A DNA stretch of 64,000 nt from Branchiostoma floridae (lineage: Eukaryota; Chordata; Leptocardii; Amphioxiformes; Branchiostomatidae): contig NC_049980.1 in assembly GCF_000003815.2 (NCBI RefSeq), positions 11,499,460-11,563,459 on the forward strand, in the 5' to 3' direction. Under the pieces are notes generated by a model. That model saw only the letters and a list, made by a program, of their open reading frames with translations. It had not been told where the DNA came from and did no database searches. Every line of letters begins with the position of its first letter. The stretch's first letter is position 1. Of this stretch, positions 1-12,892 are shown piece by piece. The position numbers were made by a program, and so were the translations under genes.

Positions 1-895
1 TAGGGTTAGGGCTAGGGTTAGGGTAAAAAGTGTCTTCAAGGCTGCCAAACTTGGTATGATTAGAAAGGTCTATTGGTGGGTACTTGTAATCTGCAAACCG
101 TTTTAAAATTGCGTGCTTTGTTGTGGAGATATGAGTGTTTAAACGCTAACCCTAACCCTAGCCGTAACCCTAATTTAGGGTTAGGGCTAGGGTTAGGGTA
201 AAAAGTGTCTTCAAGGCGGCCAAACTTGGTATAATTAGAAAGGTGTATTAGTGGGTACTTGTAATCTGCAAACCTTTTTGAAATTGCGTGCTTTGTTGTG
301 GAGATATGAGTGTTTAAGCGCTAACCCTAACCCTAACCCTAGCCGTAACCCTAATTTAGGGTTAGGGCTAGGGTTAGGGTAAAAAGTGTCTTCAAGGCGG
401 CCAAACTTGGTATGATTAGAAAGGTGTATTGGTGGGTACTTGTAATCTGCAAACCGTTTTGAAATTGCGTGCTTTGTTGTGGAGATATGAGTGTTTAAGC
501 GCTAACCCTAACCCTAACCCTAGCCGTAACCCTAATTTAGGGTTAGGGCTAGGGTTAGGGTAAAAAGTGTCTTCAAGGCGGCCAAACTTGGTATGATTAG
601 AAAGGTCTATTGGTGGGTACTTGTAATCTGCAAACCGTTTTGAAATTGCGTGCTTTGTTGTGGAGATATGAGTGTTTAAGCGCTAACCCTAACCCTAACC
701 CTAGCCGTAACCCTAATTTAGGGTTAGGGCTAGGGTTAGGGTAAAAAGTGTCTTCAGGCGGCCAGACTTGGTATGATTAGAAAGGTCTATTGGTGGGTAC
801 TTGTAATCTGCAAACCGGTTTTGAAATTACGTGCTTTGTTGTGGAGATATGAGTGTTTAAGTGCTAACCCTAACCCTAACCCTAGCCGTAACCCT

Positions 896-1344
896 NNNNN
901 NNNNNNNNNNNNNNNNNNNNNNNNNNNNNNNNNNNNNNNNNNNNNNNNNNNNNNNNNNNNNNNNNNNNNNNNNNNNNNNNNNNNNNNNNNNNNNNNNNNN
1001 NNNNNNNNNNNNNNNNNNNNNNNNNNNNNNNNNNNNNNNNNNNNNNNNNNNNNNNNNNNNNNNNNNNNNNNNNNNNNNNNNNNNNNNNNNNNNNNNNNNN
1101 NNNNNNNNNNNNNNNNNNNNNNNNNNNNNNNNNNNNNNNNNNNNNNNNNNNNNNNNNNNNNNNNNNNNNNNNNNNNNNNNNNNNNNNNNNNNNNNNNNNN
1201 NNNNNNNNNNNNNNNNNNNNNNNNNNNNNNNNNNNNNNNNNNNNNNNNNNNNNNNNNNNNNNNNNNNNNNNNNNNNNNNNNNNNNNNNNNNNNNNNNNNN
1301 NNNNNNNNNNNNNNNNNNNNNNNNNNNNNNNNNNNNNNNNNNNN
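896..1344. other. Assembly gap (449 N)
   Basis: Run of N inside the satellite, presumably repeat units that could not be assembled. Any reading frame across it is meaningless. Confidence 0.99.
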
Positions 1345-3956
1345 TCTGCAAACCGTAATTTTGAAATTGCGTGCTTTGTTGTGGAGATATGAGTGTTTAA
1401 GCGCTAACCCTAACCCTAACCCTAACCCTAACCCTAGCCGTAACCCTAATTTAGGGTTAGGGTTAGGGTTAGGGTTAGGGTAAAAGGTGTCTTCAAGGCG
1501 GCCAAACTTGGTATGATTAGGTATGATTAGAAAGGTCTATTGGTGGGTACTTGTAATCTGCAAACCGCTTTGAAATTACGTGCTTTGTTGTGGAGATATG
1601 AGTGTTTAAGCGCTAACCCTAACCCTAACCCTAGCCGTAACCCTAATTTAGGGTTAGGGCTAGGGTTAGGGTAAAAAGTGTCTTCAAGGCGGCCAAACTT
1701 GGTATGATTAGAAAGGTCTATTGGTGGGTACTTGTAATCTGCAAACCGTTTTGAAATTGCGTGCTTTGTTGTGGAGATATGAGTGTTTAAGCGCTAACCC
1801 TAACCCTAACCCTAGCCGTAACCCTAATTTAGGGTTAGGGCTAGGGTTAGGGTAAAAAGTGTCTTCAAGGCGGCCAGACTTGGTATGATTAGAAAGGTCT
1901 ATTGGTGGGTACTTGTAATCTGCAAACCGTTTTGAAATTACGTGCTTTGTTGTGGAGATATGAGTGTTTAAGTGCTAACCCTAACCCTAACCCTAGCCGT
2001 AACCCTAATTTAGGGTTAGGGCTAGGATTAGGGAACAAAGTATCTTCAAGGCTGTCAAACTTGGTATGATTAGAAAGGTCTATTGGTGGGTACTTGTAAT
2101 CTGCAAATCGTTTTAAAATTGCGTGCTTAGTTGTGGAGATATGAGTGTTTAAACGCTAACCCTAACCCTAGCCGTAACCCTAATTTAGGGTTAGGGCTAG
2201 GGTTAGGGTAGAATGTGTCTTGAAGGCGGCCAAACTTGGTATAATTAGAAAGGTCTAGTAGCGGGTACTCGTCATCTGCAAACGGTTTTGAAATCTCGGG
2301 CTTGGTTGTGGAGATATGAGAGTTTTAGCGCTAACCCTAACCCTAACCCTAGCCGTAACCCTAAGTTAGGGTTAGGGCTAGGGTTAGGGTAAAAAGTGTC
2401 TTCAAGGCGCCCAAACTTGGTATGATTAGAAAGGTCTAGTGGTGGGTACTCGTCATCTGCAATCCGTTTTACAATAGCGTGCTTGGTTGTGCAGATATGA
2501 GAGCTCTAACGCTAACCCTAACCCTAGCCGTAACCCTAATTTAGGGTTAGGGCTAGGGTTAGGGTAAAAAGTGTCTTCAAGGCGGCCAAACTTGGTATAA
2601 TTAGAAAGGTGTATTAGTGGGTACTTGTAATCTGCAAACCGTTTTGAAATTGCTTGCTTTGTTGTGGAGATATGAGTGTTTAAGCGCTAACCCTAACCCT
2701 AACCCTAGCCGTAACCCTAATTTAGGGTTAGGGCTAGGGTTAGGGTAAAAAGTGTCTTCAAGGCTGCCAAACTTGGTATGATTAGAAAGAGTGTATTGGT
2801 GGGTACTTGTAATCTGCAAACCGTAATTTTGAAATTGCGTGCTTTGTTGGGAGATATGAGTGTTTCAGCGCTTAGTCTTTAACCGCTAACCCTAACCCTA
2901 ACCCTAGCCGTAACCCTAGCCGTAACCCTAATTTAGGGTTAGGGTTAGCGGTTAGCGGTTACGGGTAAAAGGTGTCTTCAAGGCGGCCAAGACTTGGTAT
3001 GATTAGAAAGGTCTATAATGGTGGGTACTGGTGGGTACTTGTAATCTGCTTTGAAATTTGAAATTGCGTGCTTTGTTGTGGAGATATGAGTGTTTAAGCG
3101 CTAACCCTAACCCTAACCCTAGCCGTAACCCTAATTTAGGGTTAGGGCTAGGGTTAGGGTAAAAAGTGTCTTCAAGGCGGCCAAACTTGGTATGATTAGA
3201 AAGGTCTATTGGTGGGTACTTGTAATCTGCAAACCGTTTTGAAATTGCGTGCTTTGTTGTGGAGATATGAGTGTTTAAGCGCTAACCCTAACCCTAACCC
3301 TAGCCGTAACCCTAATTTAGGGTTAGGGCTAGGGTTAGGGTAAAAAGTGTCTTCAAGGCGGCCAGACTTGGTATGATTAGAAAGGTCTATTGGTGGGTAC
3401 TTGTAATCTGCAAACCGTTTTGAAATTACGTGCTTTGTTGTGGAGATATGAGTGTTTAAGTGCTAACCCTAACCCTAACCCTAGCCGTAACCCTAATTTA
3501 GGGTTAGGGCTAGGATTAGGGAACAAAGTATCTTCAAGGCTGCCAAACTTGGTATGATTAGAAAGGTCTATTGGTGGGTACTTGTAATCTGCAAATCGTT
3601 TTAAAATTGCGTGCTTTGTTGTGGAGATATGAGTGTTTTAACGCTAACCCTAACCCTAGCCGTAACCCTAATTTAGGGTTAGGGCTAGGGTTAGGGTAAA
3701 AAGTGTCTTCAAGGCGGCCAAACTTGGTATAATTAGAAAGGTGTATTAGTGGGTACTTGTAATCTGCAAACCGTTTTGAAATTGCGTGCTTTGTTGTGGA
3801 GATATGAGTGTTTAAGCGCTAACCCTAACCCTAACCCTAGCCGTAACCCTAATTTAGGGTTAGGGCTAGGGTTAGGGTAAAAAGTGTCTTCAAGGCTGCC
3901 AAACTTGGTATGATTAGAAAGGTGTATTGGTGGGTACTTGTAATCTGCAAACCGTT

Positions 3957-4919
3957 CTCGGGTAAGTTACGGCCTGTGATTCGTAGGAGTTTACCGGGAG
4001 TGAAAAAGGGCGTGTCCCCGCAAAGTTTCTAGGGCGATGGAACCGAACATGAAATTCGAACCACTCCGTGACCGTAGTTGACCCCGCTTGACCACAACAT
4101 TTGCAGAACGGTCCAATGTCATAATGTAACGTTACATTGTGAAAACAGGAACTAACTATATATGGGGCACACTAACTACTTTTGGTAAAACGTCTAAATG
4201 CTAACGGTAATAGATATTGATGAAGAATTTATCAAATATAGACATAATTCGATGCGAATGACAAAAAGAAGCCCCTGCGGAAGCCGCATAATGGTACCGT
4301 CCTGGCCTCGTTCGATCGAACGGCCGAACCCCCGGGATGTGAAATGGCGGGAAAACGACAGCGGCGCTAGCAGTGGTTCTGAAGGACCGTTACCGTCACA
4401 TTTAGGGGCTTCGTCCTCGGTGACAACAGTACTTTTGCTGACAATATAGGTAAATTTGCATTTGCAATCCCTTTTAAAAGAAATTTATCCATCGCTATTT
4501 GGTTTAATCATAAAAGGATTTTCTCTAGAGCGGATTATTGACCAAAAATATAGAAAAATATCCATTTTACCTATTTTTGACCCAAAAAAAGTTATGATGA
4601 ACTAATTTACAACAAAATAGCGACGGGCAAACTAAATCTACTTGAGTTAATCTGTCATCCTGTGAAATATGACAGTCCAGAACGTTGTCTCCACCGAGGA
4701 CAGGGCACATGAAATAAATCTGATATTTTTAACCAAAATGTGTGTTTTTAACCCCAAAAATCCATCATATGAACAGTATGTGTCCGGTGTTTTATTTCAT
4801 TCAATTACTACTAGCACCTTGTGAAATTTCATTGCAATACGATCATGCTATTGGATTTTATAAGCATATACCCATTTTACCATGTCTACCGCCGTGTCAC
4901 ATGCCGTAATTGACCAGAG
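3957..4919. mobile_element. DNA-transposon-like insertion with TIRs in the satellite
   Basis: A ~963 bp non-satellite segment interrupts one unit at the ACCGTT|TTGAAATTG position. The first 23 bases (3957-3979, with core TTACGGCCTGTGA) match the reverse complement of the last 23 (4897-4919, TTACGGCATGTGA) at 19 of 23 positions, so these are terminal inverted repeats. The flanks fit a 2 bp TT or 3 bp GTT target duplication. No transposase was recognised. The only open frame (4198-4449, 83 codons) resembles nothing known and is probably chance. Most likely a non-autonomous DNA element; superfamily not assigned. Confidence 0.7.
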
Positions 4920-7547
4920 TTTTGAAATTGCGTGCTTTGTTGTGGAGATATGAGTGTTTAAGCGCTAACCCTAACCCTAACCCTAACCCTAACCCTAGCC
5001 GTAACCCTAATTTAGGGTTAGGGTTAGGGTTAGGGTTAGGGTAAAAGGTGTCTTCAAGGCGGCCAAACTTGGTATGATTAGAAAGGTCTATTGGTGGGTA
5101 CTTGTAATCTGCAAACCGCTTTGAAATTACGTGCTTTGTTGTGGAGATATGAGTGTTTAAGCGCTAACCCTAACCCTAACCCTAGCCGTAACCCTAATTT
5201 AGGGTTAGGGCTAGGGTTAGGGTAAAAAGTGTCTTCAAGGCGGCCAAACTTGGTATAATTAGAAAGGTGTATTATTGGGTACTTGTAATCTGCAAACCGT
5301 TTTGAAATTGCGTGCTTTGTTGTGGAGATATGAGTGTTTAAGCGCTAACCCTAACCCTAACCCTAGCCGTAACCCTAATTTAGGGTTAGGGCTAGGGTTA
5401 GGGTAAAAAGTGTCTTCAAGGCGGCCAAACTTGGTATGATTAGAAAGGTGTATTGGTGGGTACTTGTAATCTGCAAACCGTTTTGAAATTGCGTGCTTTG
5501 TTGTGGAGATATGAGTGTTTAAGCGCTAACCCTAACCCTAACCCTAGCCGTAACCCTAATTTAGGGTTAGGGCTAGGGTTAGGGTAAAAAGTGTCTTCAA
5601 GGCGGCCAAACTCGGTATGATTAGAAAGGTGTATTGGTGGGTACTTGTAATCTGCAAACCGTTTTGAAATTGCGTGCTTTGTTGTGGAGATATGAGTGTT
5701 AAATCGATAATCCTAACCCTAACCCTAGCCGTAACCCTAATTTAGGGTTAGGGCTAGGGTTAGGGTTAGGGTAAAAAGTGTCTTCAAGGCGGCCAAACTT
5801 GGTATGATTAGAAAGGTCTATTGGTGGGTACTTGTAATCTGCAAACCGTTTTAAAATTGCGTGCTTTGTTGTGGAGATATGAGTGTTTAAACGCTAACCC
5901 TAACCCTAGCCGTAACCCTAATTTAGGGTTAGGGCTAGGGTTAGGGTAAAAAGGGTCTTCAAGGCAGCCAAACTTGGTATGATTAGAAAAGTGTATTGGT
6001 GGGTACTTGTAATCTGCAAACCGTTTTGAAATTGCGTGCTTTGTTGTGGAGATATGAGTGTTTAAGCGCTAACCCTAACCCTAACCCTAACCCTAACCCT
6101 AACCCTAGGCTAAGGCTAGGGTTAGGGTTAGGGTTAGGGTTAGGGTAAAAGGTGTCTTCAAGGCGGCCAAACTTGGTATGATTAGAAAGGTCTATTTATG
6201 GGTGGGTACTTGTAATCATGCCAAACCGTATTTGACAATTACGTGCTTGTGTTGTGGAGTATATGAGTGTTTAAGCCCTAACCCTAACCCTAACCCTAGC
6301 CGTAACCCTAATTTAGGGTTAGGGCTAGGGTTAGGGTAAAAAGTGTCTTCAAGGCGGCCAAACTCGGTATGATTAGAAAGGTGTATTGGTGGGTACTTGT
6401 AATCTGCAAACCGTTTTGAAATTGCGTGCTTTGTTGTGGAGATATGAGTGTTTAAGCGCTAACCCTAACCCTAACCCTAGCCGTAACCCTAAGTTTAGGG
6501 TTAGGGCTAGGGTTAGGAGTAAAATAGATGTCTTCAAGGCTGGACCAAACTATGGTATGATTAGAAAGGTCTATTGGTGGGTACTTGTAATCTGCAAACC
6601 GTTTTGAAATTGCGTGCTTTGTTGTGGAGATATGAGTGTTTAAGCGCTAACCCTAACCCTAACCCTAGCCGTAACCCTAATTTAGGGTTAGGGCTAGGGT
6701 TAGGGTAAAAAGTGTCTTCAAGGCGGCCAAACTTGGTATGATTAGAAAGGTCTATTGGTGGGTACTTGTAATCTGCAAACCGTTTTGAAATTGCGTGCTT
6801 TGTTGTGGAGATATGAGTGTTTAAGCGCTAACCCTAACCCTAACCCTAGCCGTAACCCTAATTTAGGGTTAGGGCTAGGGTTAGGGTAAAAAGTGTCTTC
6901 AAGGCGGCCAAACTTGGTATGATTAGAAAGGTGTATTGGTGGGTACTTGTAATCTGCAAACCGTTTTGAAATTGCGTGCTTTGTTGTGGAGATATGAGTG
7001 TTTAAGCGCTAACCCTAACCCTAACCCTAGCCGTAACCCTAATTTAGGGTTAGGGCTAGGATTAGGGAACAAAGTGTCTTCAAGGCTGCCAAACTTGGTA
7101 TGATTAGAAAGGTGTATTGGTGGGTACTTGTAATCTGCAAACCGTTTTGAAATTGCGTGATTTGTTGTGGAGATATGAGTGTTTAAGCGCTAACCCTAAC
7201 CCTAACCCTAACCCTAACCCTAGCCGTAACCCTAATTTAGGGTTAGGGTTAGGGTTAGGGTAAAAGGTGTCTTCAAGGCGGCCAAACTTGGTATGATTAG
7301 AAAGGTCTATTGGTGGGTACTTGTAATCTGCAAACCGCTTTGAAATTACGTGCTTTGTTGTGGAGATATGAGTGTTTAAGCGCTAACCCTAACCCTAACC
7401 CTAGCCGTAACCCTAATTTAGGGTTAGGGCTAGGGTTAGGGTCAAAAAGTGTCTTCAAGGCGGCCAAACTTGGTATGATTAGAAAGGTGTATTAGTGGGT
7501 ACTTGTAATCTGCAAACCGTTTTGAAATTGCGTGCTTTGTTGTGGAG

Positions 7548-7843
7548 NNNNNNNNNNNNNNNNNNNNNNNNNNNNNNNNNNNNNNNNNNNNNNNNNNNNN
7601 NNNNNNNNNNNNNNNNNNNNNNNNNNNNNNNNNNNNNNNNNNNNNNNNNNNNNNNNNNNNNNNNNNNNNNNNNNNNNNNNNNNNNNNNNNNNNNNNNNNN
7701 NNNNNNNNNNNNNNNNNNNNNNNNNNNNNNNNNNNNNNNNNNNNNNNNNNNNNNNNNNNNNNNNNNNNNNNNNNNNNNNNNNNNNNNNNNNNNNNNNNNN
7801 NNNNNNNNNNNNNNNNNNNNNNNNNNNNNNNNNNNNNNNNNNN
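7548..7843. other. Assembly gap (296 N)
   Basis: Run of N inside the satellite array. Confidence 0.99.
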
Positions 7844-10063
7844 TTATAAAGGTGTATTGGTGGGTACTTGTAATCTGCAAACCGTTTTGAAATTGCGTGC
7901 TTTGTTGTGGAGATATGAGTGTTTAAGCGCTAACCCTAACCTTAACCCTAACCCTAACCCTAGCCGTAACCCTTATTTTAGTGTTAGGGCTAGGGTTAGG
8001 GTAAAAAGTGTCTTCAAGGCGGCCAAACTTGGTATGATTAGAAAGGTGTATTGGTGGGTACTTGTAATCTGCAAACGGTTTGAAATTGCGTGCTTTGTTG
8101 TGGAGATATGAGTGTTTAATCGCTAACCCTAACCCTTACCCTAGCCGTAACCATAATTTAGGGTTAGGGCTAGGGTTAGGGTAAAAAGTGTCTTCAAGGC
8201 GGCCAAACTTGGTATGATTAGAAAGGTCTATTGGTGGGTACTTGTAATCTGCAAACCGTTTTGAAATTGCGTGCTTTGTTGTGGAGATATGAGTGTTTAA
8301 GCGCTATCCCTAACCTTAACCCTAGCCGTAACCCTAATTTAGGGTTAGGGCTAGGGTTAGGGTAAAAAGTGTCTTCAAGGCGGCCAAACTTGGTATGATT
8401 AGAAAGGTGTATTGGTGGGTACTTGTAATCTGCAAACCGTTTTGAAATTGCGTGCTTTGTTGTGGAGATATGAGTGTTTAAGCGCTAACCCTAACCCTAA
8501 CCCTACCCCTAACCCTAGCCGTAACCCTAATTTAGGGTTAGGGCTAGGGTTAGGGTAAAAGGTGTCTTCAAGGCGGCCAAACTTGGTATGATTAGAAAGG
8601 TGTATTAGTGGGTACTGGTAATCTGCAAACCGTTTTGAAATTGCCTGCTTTGTTGTGGAGATATGAGTGTTTAAGCGCTAACCCTAACCCTAACCCTAAC
8701 CCTAGCCGTAACCCTAATTTAGGGTTAGGGCTAGGGTTAGGGTAAAAAGTGTCTTCAAGGCGGCCAAACTTGGTATAATTAGAAAGGTGTATTAGTGGGT
8801 ACTTGTAATCGGCATACCGTTTTGAAATTGCCTGCTTTGTTGTGGAGATATGAGTGTTTAAGCGCTAACCCTAAACCTAACCCTAACCCTAGCCGTAACC
8901 CTAATTTAGGGTTAGGGCTAGGGTTAGGGTAAAAAGTGTCTTCAAGGCGGCCAGACTTGGTATGATTAGAAAGGTCTATTGGTGGGTACTTGTAATCTGC
9001 AAACCGTTTTGAAATTACGTGCTTTGTTGTGTTGATATGAGTGTTTAAGCGCTAACCCTAACCCTAACCCTAGCCGTAACCCTAATTTAGGGTTAGGGCT
9101 AGGGTTAGGGTAAAAAGTGTCTTCAAGGCGGCCAAACTTGGTATGATTAAAAAGGTCTATTGGTGGGTACTTGTAATCTGCAAACCGTTTTGAAATTGCG
9201 TGCTTTGTTTTGGAGATATGAGTGTTTAAGCGCTAACCCTAACCCTAACCCTAGCCGTAACCCTAATTTAGGGTTAGGGCTAGAGTGTTTAAACGCTAAC
9301 CCTAACCCTAGCCGTAACCCTAATTTAGGGTTAGGGCTAGGGTTAGGGTAAAAAGGGTCTTCAAGGCGGCCAAACTTGGTATGATTAGAAAAGTGTATTG
9401 GTGGGTACTTGTAATCTGCAAACCGTTTTGAAATTGCGTGCTTTGTTGTGGAGATATGAGTGTTTAAGCGCTAACCCTAACCCTAACCCTAACCCTAACC
9501 CTAACCCTAGCCGTAACCCTAATTTAGGGTTAGGGCTAGGGTTAGGGTAAAAGGTGTCTTCAAGGCGGCCAAACTTGGTATAATTAGAAAGGTGTATTAG
9601 TGGGTACTGGTAATCTGCAAACCGTTTTGAAATTGCCTGCTTTGTTGTGGAGATATGAGTGTTTAAGCGCTAACCCTAACCCTAACCCTAACCCTAGCCG
9701 TAACCCTAATTTAGGGTTAGGGCTAGGGTTAGGGTAAAAAGTGTCTTCAAGGCGGCCAAACTTGGTATAATTAGAAAGGTGTATTAGTGGGTACTTGTAA
9801 TCTGCAAACCGTTTTGAAATTGCCTGCTTTGTTGTGGAGATATGAGTGTTTAAGCGCTAACCCTAAACCTAACCCTAACCCTAGCCGTAACCCTAATTTA
9901 GGGTTAGGGCTAGGGTTAGGGTAAAAAGTGTCTTCAAGGCGGTCAGACTTGGTATGATTAGAAAGGTCTATTGGTGGGTACTTGTAATCTGCAAACCGAT
10001 TTGAAATTACGTGCTTTGTCGTGTCGATATGAGTGTCTAAGCGCTAACCCTAACCCTAACCCT

Positions 10064-10460
10064 NNNNNNNNNNNNNNNNNNNNNNNNNNNNNNNNNNNNN
10101 NNNNNNNNNNNNNNNNNNNNNNNNNNNNNNNNNNNNNNNNNNNNNNNNNNNNNNNNNNNNNNNNNNNNNNNNNNNNNNNNNNNNNNNNNNNNNNNNNNNN
10201 NNNNNNNNNNNNNNNNNNNNNNNNNNNNNNNNNNNNNNNNNNNNNNNNNNNNNNNNNNNNNNNNNNNNNNNNNNNNNNNNNNNNNNNNNNNNNNNNNNNN
10301 NNNNNNNNNNNNNNNNNNNNNNNNNNNNNNNNNNNNNNNNNNNNNNNNNNNNNNNNNNNNNNNNNNNNNNNNNNNNNNNNNNNNNNNNNNNNNNNNNNNN
10401 NNNNNNNNNNNNNNNNNNNNNNNNNNNNNNNNNNNNNNNNNNNNNNNNNNNNNNNNNNNN
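10064..10460. other. Assembly gap (397 N)
   Basis: Run of N inside the satellite array. Confidence 0.99.
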
Positions 10461-11793
10461 AGGGTTAGGGCTAGGGTTAGGGTAAAAAGTGTCTTCAAGG
10501 CGGCCAAACTGGGTATGATTAGAAAGGTGTATTGGTGGGTACTTGTAATCTGCAAACCGTTTCGAAATTGCGTGCTTTGTTGTGGAGATATGAGTGTTTA
10601 AGCGCTAACCCTAACCCTAACCCTAGCCGTAACCCTAATTTAGGGTTAGGGCTAGGGTTAGGGTAAAAAGTGTCTTCAAGGCGGCCAAACTTGGTATGAT
10701 TAGAAAGGTGTATTGGTGGGTACTTGTAATCTGCAAACCGTTTTGAAATTGCGTGCTTTGTTGTGGAGATATGAGTGTTTAAGCGCTAACGTAACCCTAA
10801 TTTAGGGTTAGGGCTAGGGTTAGGGTAAAAGGTGTCTTCAAGGCGGCCAAACTTGGTATGATTAGAAAGGTGTATTGGTGGGTACTTGTAATCTGCAAAC
10901 CGTTTTGAAATTGCATGCTTTGTTGTGGAGATATGAGTGTTTAAGCGCTAACCCTAACCCTAACCCTAGCCGTAACCCTAATTTAGGGTTAGGGCTAGGG
11001 TTAGGGTAAAAAGTGTCTTTAAGGCGGCCAAACTTGGTATGATTAGAAAGGTGTATTGGTGGGTACTTGTAATCTGCAAACCGTTTTGAAATTGCGTGCT
11101 TTGTTGTGGAGATATGGAGATATGAGTGTTTAAGCGCTAACCCTAACCCTAACCCTAGCCGTAACCCTAATTTAGGGTTAGGGCTAGGGTTAGGGTAAAA
11201 AGTGTCTTCAAGGCGGCCAAACTTGGTATGATTAGAAAGGTGTATTGGTGGGTACTTGTAATCTGCAAACCGTTTTGAAATTACGTGCTTTGTTGTGGAG
11301 ATATGAGTGTTTAAGCGCTAACCCTAACCCTAACCCTAGCCGTAACCCTAATTTAGGGTTAGGGCTAGGATTAGGGAACAAAGTGTCTTCAAGGCTGCCA
11401 AACTTGGTATGATTAGAAAGGTGTATTGGTGGGTACTTGTAATCTGCAAACCGTTTTGAAATTGCGTGCTTTGTTGTGGAGATATGAGTGTTTAAGCGCT
11501 AACCCTAACCCTAACCCTAGCCGTAACCCTAATTTAGGGTTAGGGCTAGGGTTAGGGTAAAAAGTGTCTTCAAGGCGGCCAAACTTGGTATGATTAGAAA
11601 GGTCTATTGGTGGGTACTTGTAATCTGCAAACCATTTTGAAATTGCGTCCTTTTAGCCTTAAAAGCGCTAACCCTAACCGTAACCAGTCGAAATGCCTTT
11701 ACATGAAAAAAGTTTCCTTTTTTTACCTCCATGAAATGTCATGGAGGTTATATTTACCTCCATGAAATGTCATGGAGGTTATATTTTACCCCG

Positions 11794-11799
<6 letters not shown>

Positions 11800-11828
<29 letters not shown>
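11800..11828. repeat. (GT)n microsatellite
   Basis: Uninterrupted GT run near the left end of the interspersed repeat. The equivalent CA run is present in the reverse copy near 59998, so it is part of the element. Confidence 0.95.
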
Positions 11829-11831
<3 letters not shown>

Positions 11832-12052
11832 TATGTAAACAAGATAACTCAAGAACGGCTTGGTAGATTGGTTTCATACTTGGTGTGTTGGTTGTGTGTG
11901 ATAAAAGCTGGAAATGATTAGATTTTGGACCCCCTAGCGACTTCCCTTGGTACTGCAGTGCAACTTCCGGTTTTGCTATCTCGGTGTTCTGAACATGCTA
12001 TGGTCACGATTTTAAGGTGTAAGATAGCTTTTGTGCTCAGGATGAAGTGATA

Positions 12053-12892
12053 CAGTGGAAGCCAGTTAATTGCACCTCGGATAAACGCACACTTCGGGTA
12101 ATTGCACAGAATCCCCAAATCCCAAACCGTCTCCCATTCACTCCATTGTTTATAATAATAGTGACCTCGCTTATCTGCACGACAAAAAATCACCAACGCC
12201 GGATAATTGCACGAAGATTTGTCAAACATCGTCGGCAAATTGACTGAAAATGCGTGATACAAATCGTCAGACGCGGTACAAATAAGCCGATAACGGCCTT
12301 TGTGAAGTCGCTATACTGACAACATGTGTGAAATTGTTATTGGGATCAAAAGAAGGCGATATTGTGGGGTCGGCACCATGAAGAGACGCCCGCCGGCATT
12401 ACGATTTGGCAGACAACTTGCTACGACATACCCAATAACAAATGTTCAAATCTGTCCAATTGTCTAATTACGTAATTAGGGTCGCGGGGAAATACTTATG
12501 CTGTGGTTTTCTGTTCTTGGCAGTCAGTCGGAAACAACACAGCAACTCGGGGCCTACAGACGGACATAACACTCGCCTTCGGCGGTGCAGTGCTTTAGTT
12601 TCGTGATCAGGAAGCTACATAACGTAAACAGTAACTTCCTTTTAGTTTTGATTTCAAGTGTATTGCAGTACGATGTTTCGTGAAGACATGTTTATGACGT
12701 CCGGAGCACAACAGGTACAGCACTACTGTAACGCGTAAATAAACTATGCGTTGTACTACCTCCCATACCACCTCTCGGCCCCTCCGACCGTGGTGATGCG
12801 GTCCAAATGACCAACTCCGCATTACCGCACACGCCGGATAATTGCACGGAATTCGCTGGCAAATTGGATGTGCAATTAAGCGGCTTACACTG
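12053..12892. mobile_element. pogo/Tigger-like non-autonomous element (840 bp)
   Basis: The ends read CAGTGGAAGCCAGTTAATTG and, reverse-complemented from the right, CAGTGTAAGCCGCTTAATTG. These are inverted repeats of about 25 bp with three mismatches, starting in CAGT and flanked by TA on both sides (12051-12052, 12893-12894). CAGT termini and a TA target are characteristic of the pogo/Tigger branch of Tc1/mariner. Copy 2 of the host repeat carries the uninterrupted site near 14655 (GTGACATAAGTTT), a paralogous empty site. No transposase frame is visible. Confidence 0.82.

Larger units (their letters stand above)
1..11690. repeat. Palindromic telomere-like satellite, ~180 bp unit
   Basis: Tandem array with a period of about 176-184 bp. 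Each unit holds a run of CCCTAA (with a GCC variant), a short AT centre, and then a run of TTAGGG containing one GGGCTAGGG variant. A non-telomeric segment of ~120 bp follows, recognisable by GTGTCTTCAAGGCGGCC, TTGTAATCTGCAAACCG and GTGCTTTGTTGTGGAGATAT. About 53 units are visible once gaps and the insertion at 3957-4919 are subtracted. Copies are mostly very similar, with recurrent variants such as ATTAGGGAACAAAGT. The array decays into single-copy DNA near 11655-11690. It may be subtelomeric or an interstitial telomeric satellite; the window cannot tell. Confidence 0.95.

Noticed and set aside
4198-4449. 83-codon frame in the satellite insertion
   Set aside because: No transposase motif, no similarity recognised, and in an element that looks non-autonomous.
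773-10555. Open frames of 60-236 codons across the satellite (for example MVGTCNLQT..., ANPNPNPSRNP...)
   Set aside because: They repeat with every satellite unit on both strands or run through N gaps; telomeric hexamers give stop-poor Asn-Pro and Leu-Gly frames by composition.
1-11690. CRISPR array
   Set aside because: Tandem satellite in animal DNA: the between-run segments are themselves repeated, not unique spacers.
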